Assembly: GCA_013697365.1 (NCBI GenBank)
Contig: JACCXA010000118.1
Location: 1 to 14,442, forward strand
Direction of reading: 5' to 3'
From: Chthoniobacterales bacterium
GTDB taxonomy: Bacteria > Verrucomicrobiota > Verrucomicrobiia > Chthoniobacterales > UBA10450
DNA: 14,442 bases
The notes beneath the pieces are model-generated. The model had not been told where the DNA came from. It worked only from the letters and a program-made list of their open reading frames with translations, and searched no databases. Of the stretch, positions 1 through 5,282 are shown piece by piece. Position numbers and translations under genes: made by a program. Within the stretch, counting starts at the first letter, position 1, and every line of letters starts with the position of its first letter.

Positions 1-20
1 GCGAGACAGCGCGCCGGCAC

Positions 21-62
21 AAAAAAAGACTGCACGACCTGCGAACGCAGGAACGTCAGTCT
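21..62 (-). terminator. Rho-independent terminator of the Cys/His-containing exported protein gene
   Basis: Read on the minus strand, an outer stem AGACTG/CAGTCT (57-62 with 27-32) encloses a second helix CCTGC/GCAGG capped by a four-base GTTC loop, and the structure runs straight into seven T residues (plus-strand A run 21-27). It begins on the base after the TAA stop of the 63-494 gene. A strong stem followed by a T-tract is the classic intrinsic terminator layout, so transcription of that gene probably stops here. Confidence 0.85.
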
Positions 63-494
63 TTAGGCGAGAGGAGGAGCGTGAGCCAGAAGGCTCCGCT
101 GCAGGACCGCTTCGGCGAACGAGTCGCGCTCCGGTGGACCAGTGTCCAGCTCGGCGATGGGCGCGTCATGTTCTGTCGAAAGAGAGTAGGTGGCGGTCTC
201 GAGATAATCCTTCGCGGTGTAATAAGCGAGGTCGCCGTGAAGCATGCTTTTGGCCAAGGCCAGCGACGGGGCGGAGAGCGATTTGCAGCAGCGCAGATCA
301 AGGCAAGCAGCGCCCTTCTCATCGCTCTCGGCCGGCGTTTCCTGTGTATGGCAAGAAACGTGTTCCGAAGGTGAAAGCGCGGGCGTCGGCAGTATCCTGG
401 CCAACGCGCAATGATTTGAAGCATGGAACCACGTCGCAACTGCGACGAGCGAGACGGTCACCCGAAGAAAGCGGAGGATCGGCGACGGCTTCAC
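63..494 (-). CDS. Small exported Cys/His-containing protein, probably metal-related, function unknown
   Basis: A 143-residue protein starting at GTG (492-494) with no clear Shine-Dalgarno site; no better start is seen. Residues 1-32 look like a signal peptide or membrane anchor: basic start, then a hydrophobic run LRVTVSLVAVATW. The exported part carries an Asn-His-Cys motif (27-29), single Cys at 48 and 64, and a Cys-Cys pair at 69-70, giving five Cys in the first half; the second half has none. I have an impression of similar short proteins encoded beside heavy-metal efflux genes in Verrucomicrobiota, but no named family can be assigned. A metal-binding or metal-protective role is inferred from the Cys/His content and from the copper ATPase cluster nearby. 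A strong terminator follows at once, so it is the last gene of its transcript. The 351-base gap upstream suggests its own promoter. Confidence 0.65.
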   Translation of the reverse strand: MKPSPILRFLRVTVSLVAVATWFHASNHCALARILPTPALSPSEHVSCHTQETPAESDEKGAACLDLRCCKSLSAPSLALAKSMLHGDLAYYTAKDYLETATYSLSTEHDAPIAELDTGPPERDSFAEAVLQRSLLAHAPPLA

Positions 495-557
495 GGAGAG
501 TTAGTCGTGGCAGGTCCGATTTCGTTCAACAACTATTCTGCCGCTCCGGCGAGGCGG

Positions 558-581
558 CCAGCGCTGGTGACGTTCAGTCAC
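558..581. promoter_or_regulatory. Adjacent palindromes, possible operator
   Basis: The palindrome CCAGCGCTGG (558-567) shares its last base with a second dyad, GTGAC then five bases then GTCAC (567-581). They sit about 65-85 bases upstream of the GTG start of the minus-strand gene at 494, a usual place for a regulator site. The dyads are seen directly; the operator role is only a guess, and short palindromes are common in GC-rich DNA. Confidence 0.25.
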
Positions 582-665
582 GCAAATCGTAAGCGCTTGA
601 GCCAGGCCAGACTCGATTAACTTTTGATGAGCATGCGTGACACGGGCTCGCCCAGCGAAGCGGGA

Positions 666-758
666 GCGCTACGGACAAGCGCACACCAAGAGAGCGGGGG
701 ATGGCATTTCTCCCTGCCTCCCTGAATCGCTCCAGGATTTCGACTCGATCCGTAGCGC
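666..758. repeat. Inverted repeat pair enclosing about 73 bases
   Basis: GCGCTACGGA at 666-675 is matched by its exact reverse complement at 749-758. The enclosed stretch has no ORF worth noting. This could be a small non-coding repeat element or a long-range RNA hairpin; nothing in the window repeats it, so it cannot be classified. Confidence 0.3.
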
Positions 759-846
759 CCGTGGCGGAACGGATTTCCCGCTCGGCTCTTTTTGACCCCC
801 GAGCGTGTGCAGGCTCACAAAACCAAACAATCTAGAAAGAACTCAC

Positions 847-1149
847 ATGAAAGCGTTATTGAAAGCACTCGTAGTTGTCGTCATCGGCCTCTCCTTTCTC
901 AGCACCGGTTTCGCCGGTGATAAAATGAAGGACTGCGTCCACATGAAGGACGGCAAGATGATGATGATGAAAGACGGCAAGGAAATGGCCATGGATAAAG
1001 ACATGACCATGAAAGATGGCAGCAAGGTCATGACCGACGGCTCCATGACGATGAAAGACGGCAAGAAAATGTCGTTGAAAGACGGCGACATGGTGATGAT
1101 GGACGGCACCATGATGAAGGACGGGATGAAGGAGGGCGACAAGAAGTAG
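847..1149 (+). CDS. Met-rich KDG-repeat exported protein (DUF6799-like)
   Basis: A 100-residue protein. The ATG at 847 is chosen because it opens a clean signal peptide (MKALLKALVVVVIGLSFLSTGFA, cleavage near residue 23) and has a weak purine stretch (AGAAAG) upstream; an in-frame start at 805 would bury the signal peptide. The mature part of about 77 residues is made of degenerate repeats around Met-Lys-Asp-Gly: six KDG plus TDG and MDG variants, spaced every 8-12 residues. It contains 20 Met, one Cys (about residue 29) and one His. This pattern resembles the DUF6799 family of small exported bacterial proteins, whose role is unknown to me. Dense Met in exported proteins can bind Cu(I) or Ag(I), and the facing gene cluster encodes a copper-type ATPase, so periplasmic copper binding is a reasonable inference but unproven. 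It stands alone and ends in a terminator. Confidence 0.85.
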   Translation: MKALLKALVVVVIGLSFLSTGFAGDKMKDCVHMKDGKMMMMKDGKEMAMDKDMTMKDGSKVMTDGSMTMKDGKKMSLKDGDMVMMDGTMMKDGMKEGDKK

Positions 1150-1202
1150 CGCAACCTCTGGGTCGGACCGCTCCGCGTGAGCGTTGCCGGACCCGCTAAT
1201 CT

Positions 1203-1231
1203 GAGCCGGCATCGAAAGGTGCCGGCTCTTT
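1203..1231 (+). terminator. Rho-independent terminator after the Met-rich protein gene
   Basis: GAGCCGGCA (1203-1211) pairs with TGCCGGCTC (1220-1228). The stem extends by a T-G wobble and a C-G pair to a GAAA tetraloop (1214-1217), and three T residues follow. It lies 54 bases past the stop at 1149. The stem is strong and the tetraloop stable; the T-tract is short. Confidence 0.75.
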
Positions 1232-1307
1232 GCGTTCGCGGCCCCGCTTGCTCCCGCGCGTAGGGAGTGCTTGCGGCTGTCTGGTCCTCAATGGTCCAGC
1301 GCGCTCG

Positions 1308-1328
1308 GCGCGAGCCGCTCGCTCGCGC
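1308..1328 (-). terminator. GC-rich hairpin after the DUF3347-like gene, possible weak terminator
   Basis: An 8-base perfect inverted repeat, GCGCGAGC (1308-1315) and GCTCGCGC (1321-1328), with a five-base loop, lies nine bases past the minus-strand stop at 1337. There is no T-tract on the minus strand after it, so if it ends transcription it is not a standard intrinsic terminator; it may instead protect the 3' end of the message. Confidence 0.35.
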
Positions 1329-1336
1329 TGCGCGAC

Positions 1337-1738
1337 TTACTTCCGGATCGAGCCACATTCCGGCATTGATTTGCCGGCGTATGGATTCGAGATCTTACCG
1401 GAAGGCTGGAGCCACTCTTTCCTCAGCATCGGGCAATTCACGACATAGTAGCCACTCTGCCCGCGTCCGAGCTGGACCGCGCGCTCACTCAGTTTCGAAA
1501 ACTCCGCGCGCGCCGCGTCAATCTTCTCACTCTGGGCGAAGGCCGATCCGGCTTCGCCCAACTCCACGGCTGCTTGTTTGGCACCATTCAAATCATCCGT
1601 CGCGAGGGCTGACCGGACTTTCTCGTAGCCAGCCAGGAACTGTTTGTCCTCGGGCGGAAGATCGGCGGCGAGGCTCGTGCCGACGCAGAGGGCGAGGGCA
1701 GAAAGAACGGTAAGGATCTTGAGGCGCGTTGTATTCAT
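1337..1738 (-). CDS. Small exported protein with DUF3347-like C-terminus, probably copper-related
   Basis: A 133-residue protein. The ATG at 1736-1738 is chosen because it opens a signal peptide (KILTVLSALALCVGTSLAA, cleavage near residue 25); the longer in-frame ORF reaching 1948 adds a low-complexity Arg-rich stretch and overlaps yqaA. Residues 26-95 look helical and charged. The C-terminus has Tyr-Tyr-Val-Val-Asn-Cys-Pro-Met (97-104) and Asn-Pro-Tyr-Ala-Gly-Lys-Ser-Met-Pro-Glu-Cys-Gly (118-129). Paired CPM and NPY-G-x-M-x-x-CG motifs are the signature I know from DUF3347-type periplasmic proteins, often found with copper/silver efflux systems. The two Cys and nearby Met could bind metal. 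It is the last minus-strand gene of the copper cluster, 106 bases after yqaA, so it may share that transcript or have its own promoter. No Shine-Dalgarno site is visible. Confidence 0.75.
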   Translation of the reverse strand: MNTTRLKILTVLSALALCVGTSLAADLPPEDKQFLAGYEKVRSALATDDLNGAKQAAVELGEAGSAFAQSEKIDAARAEFSKLSERAVQLGRGQSGYYVVNCPMLRKEWLQPSGKISNPYAGKSMPECGSIRK

Positions 1739-1844
1739 GAGGATGGCTAATTGGGACGAATCCCGAAATGATCGGCGGCTCGCACGGTCACGCAAGCCGT
1801 TCGCGCGCGTGCCTAACGAGTGCGGCTGCAACGCCGCGAGGCCG

Positions 1845-2228
1845 TTAAACGGCGAGATACGCGACAACGAGATACCTTCCAAGCTTGCCGGCCGCCATGA
1901 ACGCCGCCGCGGAGAGCGGAGGCAAACGTAACCAGCCCGCGCCGACACAGAAGGCGTCGCCGATAATCGGAACCCACGAAAGCAGCAAAATAGGACTTCC
2001 GTGCCGACGAACTCTTTCCAGGCCTCTTATCTCACCGCGTGACGGGAGAAGGCGGCCGATCAGATAGGATGACATGCCGCCGAGCGTGTTCCCGAGTGTC
2101 GCGACGGCGATGGCCGGCCAGTAAATCTGCGGATTCGTTTTCAGGACGGCGAAGAGCACGGCTTCTGAGCCCCCAGGGAGCAAGGTCGCTGCGAGGAAAC
2201 TGCCCGCGAATAACACCCATAGGTTCAT
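1845..2228 (-). CDS. yqaA: YqaA-family (DedA/VTT-related) inner membrane protein
   Basis: A 127-residue membrane protein close in length and motifs to E. coli YqaA (about 142 residues): an N-terminal helix with FLAATLLPGGSEAVL, a GNTLGGMSSYLIGR segment around residue 46, LLLSWVPIIGDAFCVGAGW around residue 81, and a C-terminal AGKLGRYLVVAY. Three to four hydrophobic segments are visible. YqaA belongs to the SNARE-associated/DedA superfamily, linked in general to lipid or small-molecule transport and envelope homeostasis; the exact substrate of YqaA is not known. It starts 28 bases after copA on the same strand, so it is probably cotranscribed with it. A GGGAAGA purine run directly abuts the ATG, too close for a normal ribosome site. 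Its role in metal resistance, if any, is inferred only from position. Confidence 0.85.
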   Translation of the reverse strand: MNLWVLFAGSFLAATLLPGGSEAVLFAVLKTNPQIYWPAIAVATLGNTLGGMSSYLIGRLLPSRGEIRGLERVRRHGSPILLLSWVPIIGDAFCVGAGWLRLPPLSAAAFMAAGKLGRYLVVAYLAV

Positions 2229-2256
2229 TCTTCCCGCTTACCGGCCACCGGCGCGC

Positions 2257-4572
2257 TTAGCCTTCGAGTTTCACCGTGCGCAGTCGCAGCGCATTGGCGA
2301 TGACCGAGACAGAACTCAGGCTCATGGCTGCCCCGGCGATGATGGGACTAAGGAGCAGGCCGAAGATCGGATAGAGCAGGCCGGCGGCGATCGGGATACC
2401 GAGCGCGTTGTAGATGAAAGCGAAGAAGAGGTTTTGCCGAATATTCGACATCACGGCGCGACTGAGCGTGATCGCTTTCGCGATGCCGGTGAGATCGCCC
2501 TTCAGCAAAGTAATACCGGCGCTTTCGATCGCGACATCGGTGCCGGTGCCCATCGCAATCCCGACATCCGCGGCAGCGAGGGCGGGCGCGTCGTTGATGC
2601 CGTCGCCCGCCATCGCGACGACTTCGCCGCTGGCGCGCAATGCTTCCACGCGCGCGTGTTTGTCGCCGGGAGCGACTCCGGCTTCCACGCGATCGAGGCC
2701 GATCTGCCGCGCGACGGCTGCGGCCGTGTGCTGGTTGTCGCCTGTCATCATGACGATCTTCAAGCCGCGCTGATGCAACGCTGCTATCGCCGCGCGCGTT
2801 GATGATTTGATCGGATCAGCCACCGAGAGCAGACCGGCTGCTCGTTCATCAAGCGCGACGATGACAACCGTCTGACCGTCGCGCTGCAGCGACTCCGCTT
2901 CTGCGGCGAGAGCCTGCGCGCCCGCGACTTTTTCGCTTTCGAGGAACTGCTGTGTGCCGACGTGGACCGTCCGTCCCCCGACGCGGGCGCGGACGCCGCC
3001 GCCCGTGGTCGAAGTGAAATCTGTCGCGTCGGGCAACGTGAGCCCGCGCTCCTTTGCCCCCGTCACGATTGCGCTGGCCAGCGGATGCTCGCTCGATTGT
3101 TCGACCGCCGCAGCATGGGCGACAAGATCGGCCGCGTCGACGCCCGCGACGGGACGGACCGCCAGCAATCGTGGTTTGCCTTCCGTGAGCGTGCCGGTCT
3201 TATCTACCACGAGCGTAGTGACTTTTTCCAGGCGCTCGAGCGCTTCCGCATTCTTCACCAGCACACCCGCCTGCGCGCCGCGGCCAACGCCGACCATGAT
3301 CGACATTGGCGTCGCCAAACCGAGCGCGCAGGGGCAGGCGATGATGAGGACGGCGACCGCGTTGACGATGGCGTATGCCAGGCGCGGCTCCGGTCCAACC
3401 CAGAGCCAGAGGCCGAAGGTAAGCGCGGCAATCAAGAGCACCGCCGGAACAAAATAGGCCGCGATGCGATCCGCGAGCCCCTGGATCGGCGCGCGGCTGC
3501 GTTGCGCGTCCGCCACCATTTGCACGATGCGCGAGAGCATCGTCTCGCCGCCGACGCGCTGCGCTTCCATGATGAAGCTGCCGGTGCCGTTCATAGTTCC
3601 GCCGGTGACTGCTTCGTCTTTGCCTTTCTCAACCGGCATGGCCTCGCCCGTGAGCATCGATTCGTCGATCGCCGATCGCCCTTCGAGGACGACGCCATCT
3701 ACTGGAATCTTCTCGCCCGGCCGCACGCGCAGCCGGGCGCCGGACTGAACTTCCGCCAGCGGAATTTCGTGTTCCCCGTCATCCAGGATGAGGCGCGCGG
3801 TTTTCGGCGCGAGATCGAGCAGCGCGCGAATCGCGCTGCCGGTGCGGCTGCGCGCCCGAAGCTCCAGCACTTGCCCGAGCAAGACGAGCACGACAATGAC
3901 CGCGGCCGCTTCGAAGTAGATCCCGACTCCGCCTTCGTGCCGCATCGATTCCGGAAACACTCCCGGCGCGAGCATCGCCACGGCGCTAAAGAGGTAGGCC
4001 GCGCCCACCCCGATCGCGATGAGTGTGAACATATTCAGATGGCGCGAGAGCAGGGAGCGCCAGCCGCGGACAAAGAATGGCCACCCGGCCCAAATCACCA
4101 CCGGCGTGGAGAGGGTAAATTGTGCCCAGCGCGAAACGTTGCCCATCATCCAGTGCGGCGCGTTCGGGACCAGGTGTCCCATCGCGAGCAGGAACACTGG
4201 CAATGCGAGCACCCCGCCGATCCAGAGCCGCCGCGTCATGTCACGAAGCTCGCCGTCATCTTCCGGCTCAGCCGTGATCGTCTTCGGCTCCAGAGCCATC
4301 CCGCATTTCGGGCAGTCGCCCGGATGATCCTGCTCAACCTCCGGATGCATCGGGCAGGTGTAGATGGTCTTCGTTTGCGCGAGCTGCGGCGTGGCGGATT
4401 CCAGCGCCATCCCGCATTTCGGGCACGTGCCAGGCTTGTCGCTTTCCACGCCTGCGCACATCGGGCAGAAATACTTCGCCTTCGCTGATGGCTCCACCGC
4501 AGGCGCGGTGTGCTCGTGCGCGCAGCAGGAATGTTCTTCGTGAGGGACTTCAGTTGTCTTCATTGAAGTCAT
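2257..4572 (-). CDS. copA: Copper-translocating P-type ATPase (P1B-1) with two N-terminal heavy-metal-binding motifs
   Basis: A 771-residue ATP-driven exporter of Cu(I) (possibly also Ag(I)) across the inner membrane. Residues 11-21 are His/Cys-rich (HEEHSCCAHEH). Two HMBD-type motifs follow at 34-58 and 71-95, each with C-P-M then C-P-x-C-G-M-A-L; the classical HMA domain with CxxC is absent. The core is complete: TGE at 308-310 (actuator), CPC at 413-415 (transmembrane metal site), DKTGT with phosphorylated Asp457, HP at 496-497, and GDGIND at 656-661. A Tyr-Asn pair in the penultimate helix and Met-x-x-Ser-Ser in the last helix match the Cu(I)-type (P1B-1) site. Its ATG (4570-4572) follows the sigma-factor stop with no base between, so translation is probably coupled; a second in-frame ATG at 4561-4563 is possible. 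Expression is likely driven by that sigma factor. Confidence 0.95.
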   Translation of the reverse strand: MTSMKTTEVPHEEHSCCAHEHTAPAVEPSAKAKYFCPMCAGVESDKPGTCPKCGMALESATPQLAQTKTIYTCPMHPEVEQDHPGDCPKCGMALEPKTITAEPEDDGELRDMTRRLWIGGVLALPVFLLAMGHLVPNAPHWMMGNVSRWAQFTLSTPVVIWAGWPFFVRGWRSLLSRHLNMFTLIAIGVGAAYLFSAVAMLAPGVFPESMRHEGGVGIYFEAAAVIVVLVLLGQVLELRARSRTGSAIRALLDLAPKTARLILDDGEHEIPLAEVQSGARLRVRPGEKIPVDGVVLEGRSAIDESMLTGEAMPVEKGKDEAVTGGTMNGTGSFIMEAQRVGGETMLSRIVQMVADAQRSRAPIQGLADRIAAYFVPAVLLIAALTFGLWLWVGPEPRLAYAIVNAVAVLIIACPCALGLATPMSIMVGVGRGAQAGVLVKNAEALERLEKVTTLVVDKTGTLTEGKPRLLAVRPVAGVDAADLVAHAAAVEQSSEHPLASAIVTGAKERGLTLPDATDFTSTTGGGVRARVGGRTVHVGTQQFLESEKVAGAQALAAEAESLQRDGQTVVIVALDERAAGLLSVADPIKSSTRAAIAALHQRGLKIVMMTGDNQHTAAAVARQIGLDRVEAGVAPGDKHARVEALRASGEVVAMAGDGINDAPALAAADVGIAMGTGTDVAIESAGITLLKGDLTGIAKAITLSRAVMSNIRQNLFFAFIYNALGIPIAAGLLYPIFGLLLSPIIAGAAMSLSSVSVIANALRLRTVKLEG

Positions 4573-5145
4573 TCAGCTGGCGCAGGTGCAATGGAGGCAG
4601 CCGTGAGTCGCGCAAATCTTGCAGGTTTGCTTCAGCCGTTCCCGCAGCTGACGACGCGCGCGATGCAGCCGGACCTTCAAGTTCCCGCGCGTAATGCCGA
4701 GTCGATCCGCAGCCTCCGTCGACGTCAGGCCATCCAAGTCAACGGCCTGCAGCACTCCCGCGTATTCCGGGGATAGGGTGGGGAGCAAGCTCTTGAAGCA
4801 GCCGCAAACTGCGTCGTGCAATTCCTTCCCCTCCTCCTGCCCATTCGGCTGCTCGTGAGCGAACCGCTGCAATGCCGCTGAGCGCGTCGCGCCTCGACGA
4901 TGCAGGTCTGTGAGGACGTTACGAAGGATGCGGTAGAACCAAGCCAGGAGGTTTTTGTCGTCGGTAAGCGACTTCTTCGCCTTGAGAGCGCGATACAGGC
5001 TTTCCTGGACGGCATCGGCAGCCAGCTCGTCGTTGTTGAGGCGCTTGCGCGCGAAACCCTGAAAAGCGCCAAGATTGGCCACGAGGGTGGAGGTGAGCGC
5101 AACCGTGAGTTGCTCTGCGGGAGGAGCCATGGCGGAAATCATCAT
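4573..5145 (-). CDS. ECF sigma factor with C-terminal Cys-rich metal-sensing tail (CorE-like)
   Basis: A 190-residue RNA polymerase sigma factor. Region 2 is seen around residues 25-85 (ELAADAVQESLYRALK, then LLAWFYRILRNVLTDLHRR) and region 4 around 125-172 with a helix-turn-helix (STEAADRLGITRGNLKVRLHRAR). The protein ends in a compact cluster: Cys at 175, 178, 183, 186 and 188 and His at 181 and 185. C-terminal Cys-rich domains of this sort are known from CorE-type ECF factors such as Myxococcus xanthus CorE, where the tail senses copper directly and no anti-sigma is needed. No anti-sigma gene is present here, consistent with that mode. It abuts copA, its likely target. ATGs at 5145, 5142 and 5130 are all possible; a candidate promoter predicts a transcript starting near 5145, which favours 5130 or leaderless initiation. 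Confidence 0.9.
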   Translation of the reverse strand: MMISAMAPPAEQLTVALTSTLVANLGAFQGFARKRLNNDELAADAVQESLYRALKAKKSLTDDKNLLAWFYRILRNVLTDLHRRGATRSAALQRFAHEQPNGQEEGKELHDAVCGCFKSLLPTLSPEYAGVLQAVDLDGLTSTEAADRLGITRGNLKVRLHRARRQLRERLKQTCKICATHGCLHCTCAS

Positions 5146-5149
5146 ACAC

Positions 5150-5179
5150 TACAAACGCAGCGCTTCGCAGAAGGTTACA
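5150..5179 (-). promoter_or_regulatory. Candidate ECF-type promoter of the sigma factor-copA operon
   Basis: On the minus strand, TGTAACC (5173-5179) is followed after 15 bases by CGTTTGTA (5150-5157). Many ECF promoters have an AAC-containing -35 element and a CGT-type -10 element at about this spacing, and ECF factors commonly drive their own gene. Transcription would begin about 5-8 bases later, at the first ATG codons (5142-5145). The match is by eye; no second copy with correct spacing was found upstream of another gene in the window. Confidence 0.5.
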
Positions 5180-5282
5180 GTCGAGCTGGGAAACGCCCGC
5201 GGTGGCGCTGGCAAGTTTACACATCGGCTCGGGGTGATAGGTTCTCCAGCGCTCGCCTTTCGACCCTCGACGGCGCTTCCTC

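Larger units (their letters stand above)
495..846. other. Intergenic region between two divergent exported-protein genes
   Basis: About 350 bases with no convincing gene; it must hold the promoters of the divergent genes at 63-494 and 847-1149. Three structures are visible: a perfect 10-base palindrome CCAGCGCTGG (558-567), an abutting dyad GTGAC-N5-GTCAC (567-581), and a perfect 10-base inverted repeat GCGCTACGGA/TCCGTAGCGC (666-675 and 749-758). A TTGACC hexamer at 792-797 resembles a -35 box for the plus-strand gene, but no good -10 follows at normal spacing. No promoter can be named with confidence. Confidence 0.5.

Noticed and set aside
134..592. 152-residue plus-strand open frame at the left edge
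   Set aside because: Ser/Arg-rich composition without motifs; the minus strand has a signal peptide, Cys/His motifs and a terminator right after its stop.
1841..1853. Hairpin GCCGT-TAA-ACGGC over the yqaA stop
   Set aside because: Five-base stem with a three-base loop and no T-tract; too weak to call a terminator.
1926..1960. GTAACC followed by GGCGTC on the plus strand, resembling an ECF promoter
   Set aside because: It lies inside yqaA in the antisense direction with no plus-strand gene downstream.
2962..4488. 508-residue open frame on the plus strand opposite copA
   Set aside because: It is antisense to a fully motif-supported copper ATPase gene; its translation is Arg/Asp/His-rich with no domain, as expected for a mirror frame in GC-rich DNA.
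5216..5243. TTTACA with a TAGGTT 16 bases later as a promoter for the ClpX-like gene
   Set aside because: The -10 half matches the consensus at only three of six positions; similar weak pairs occur by chance.
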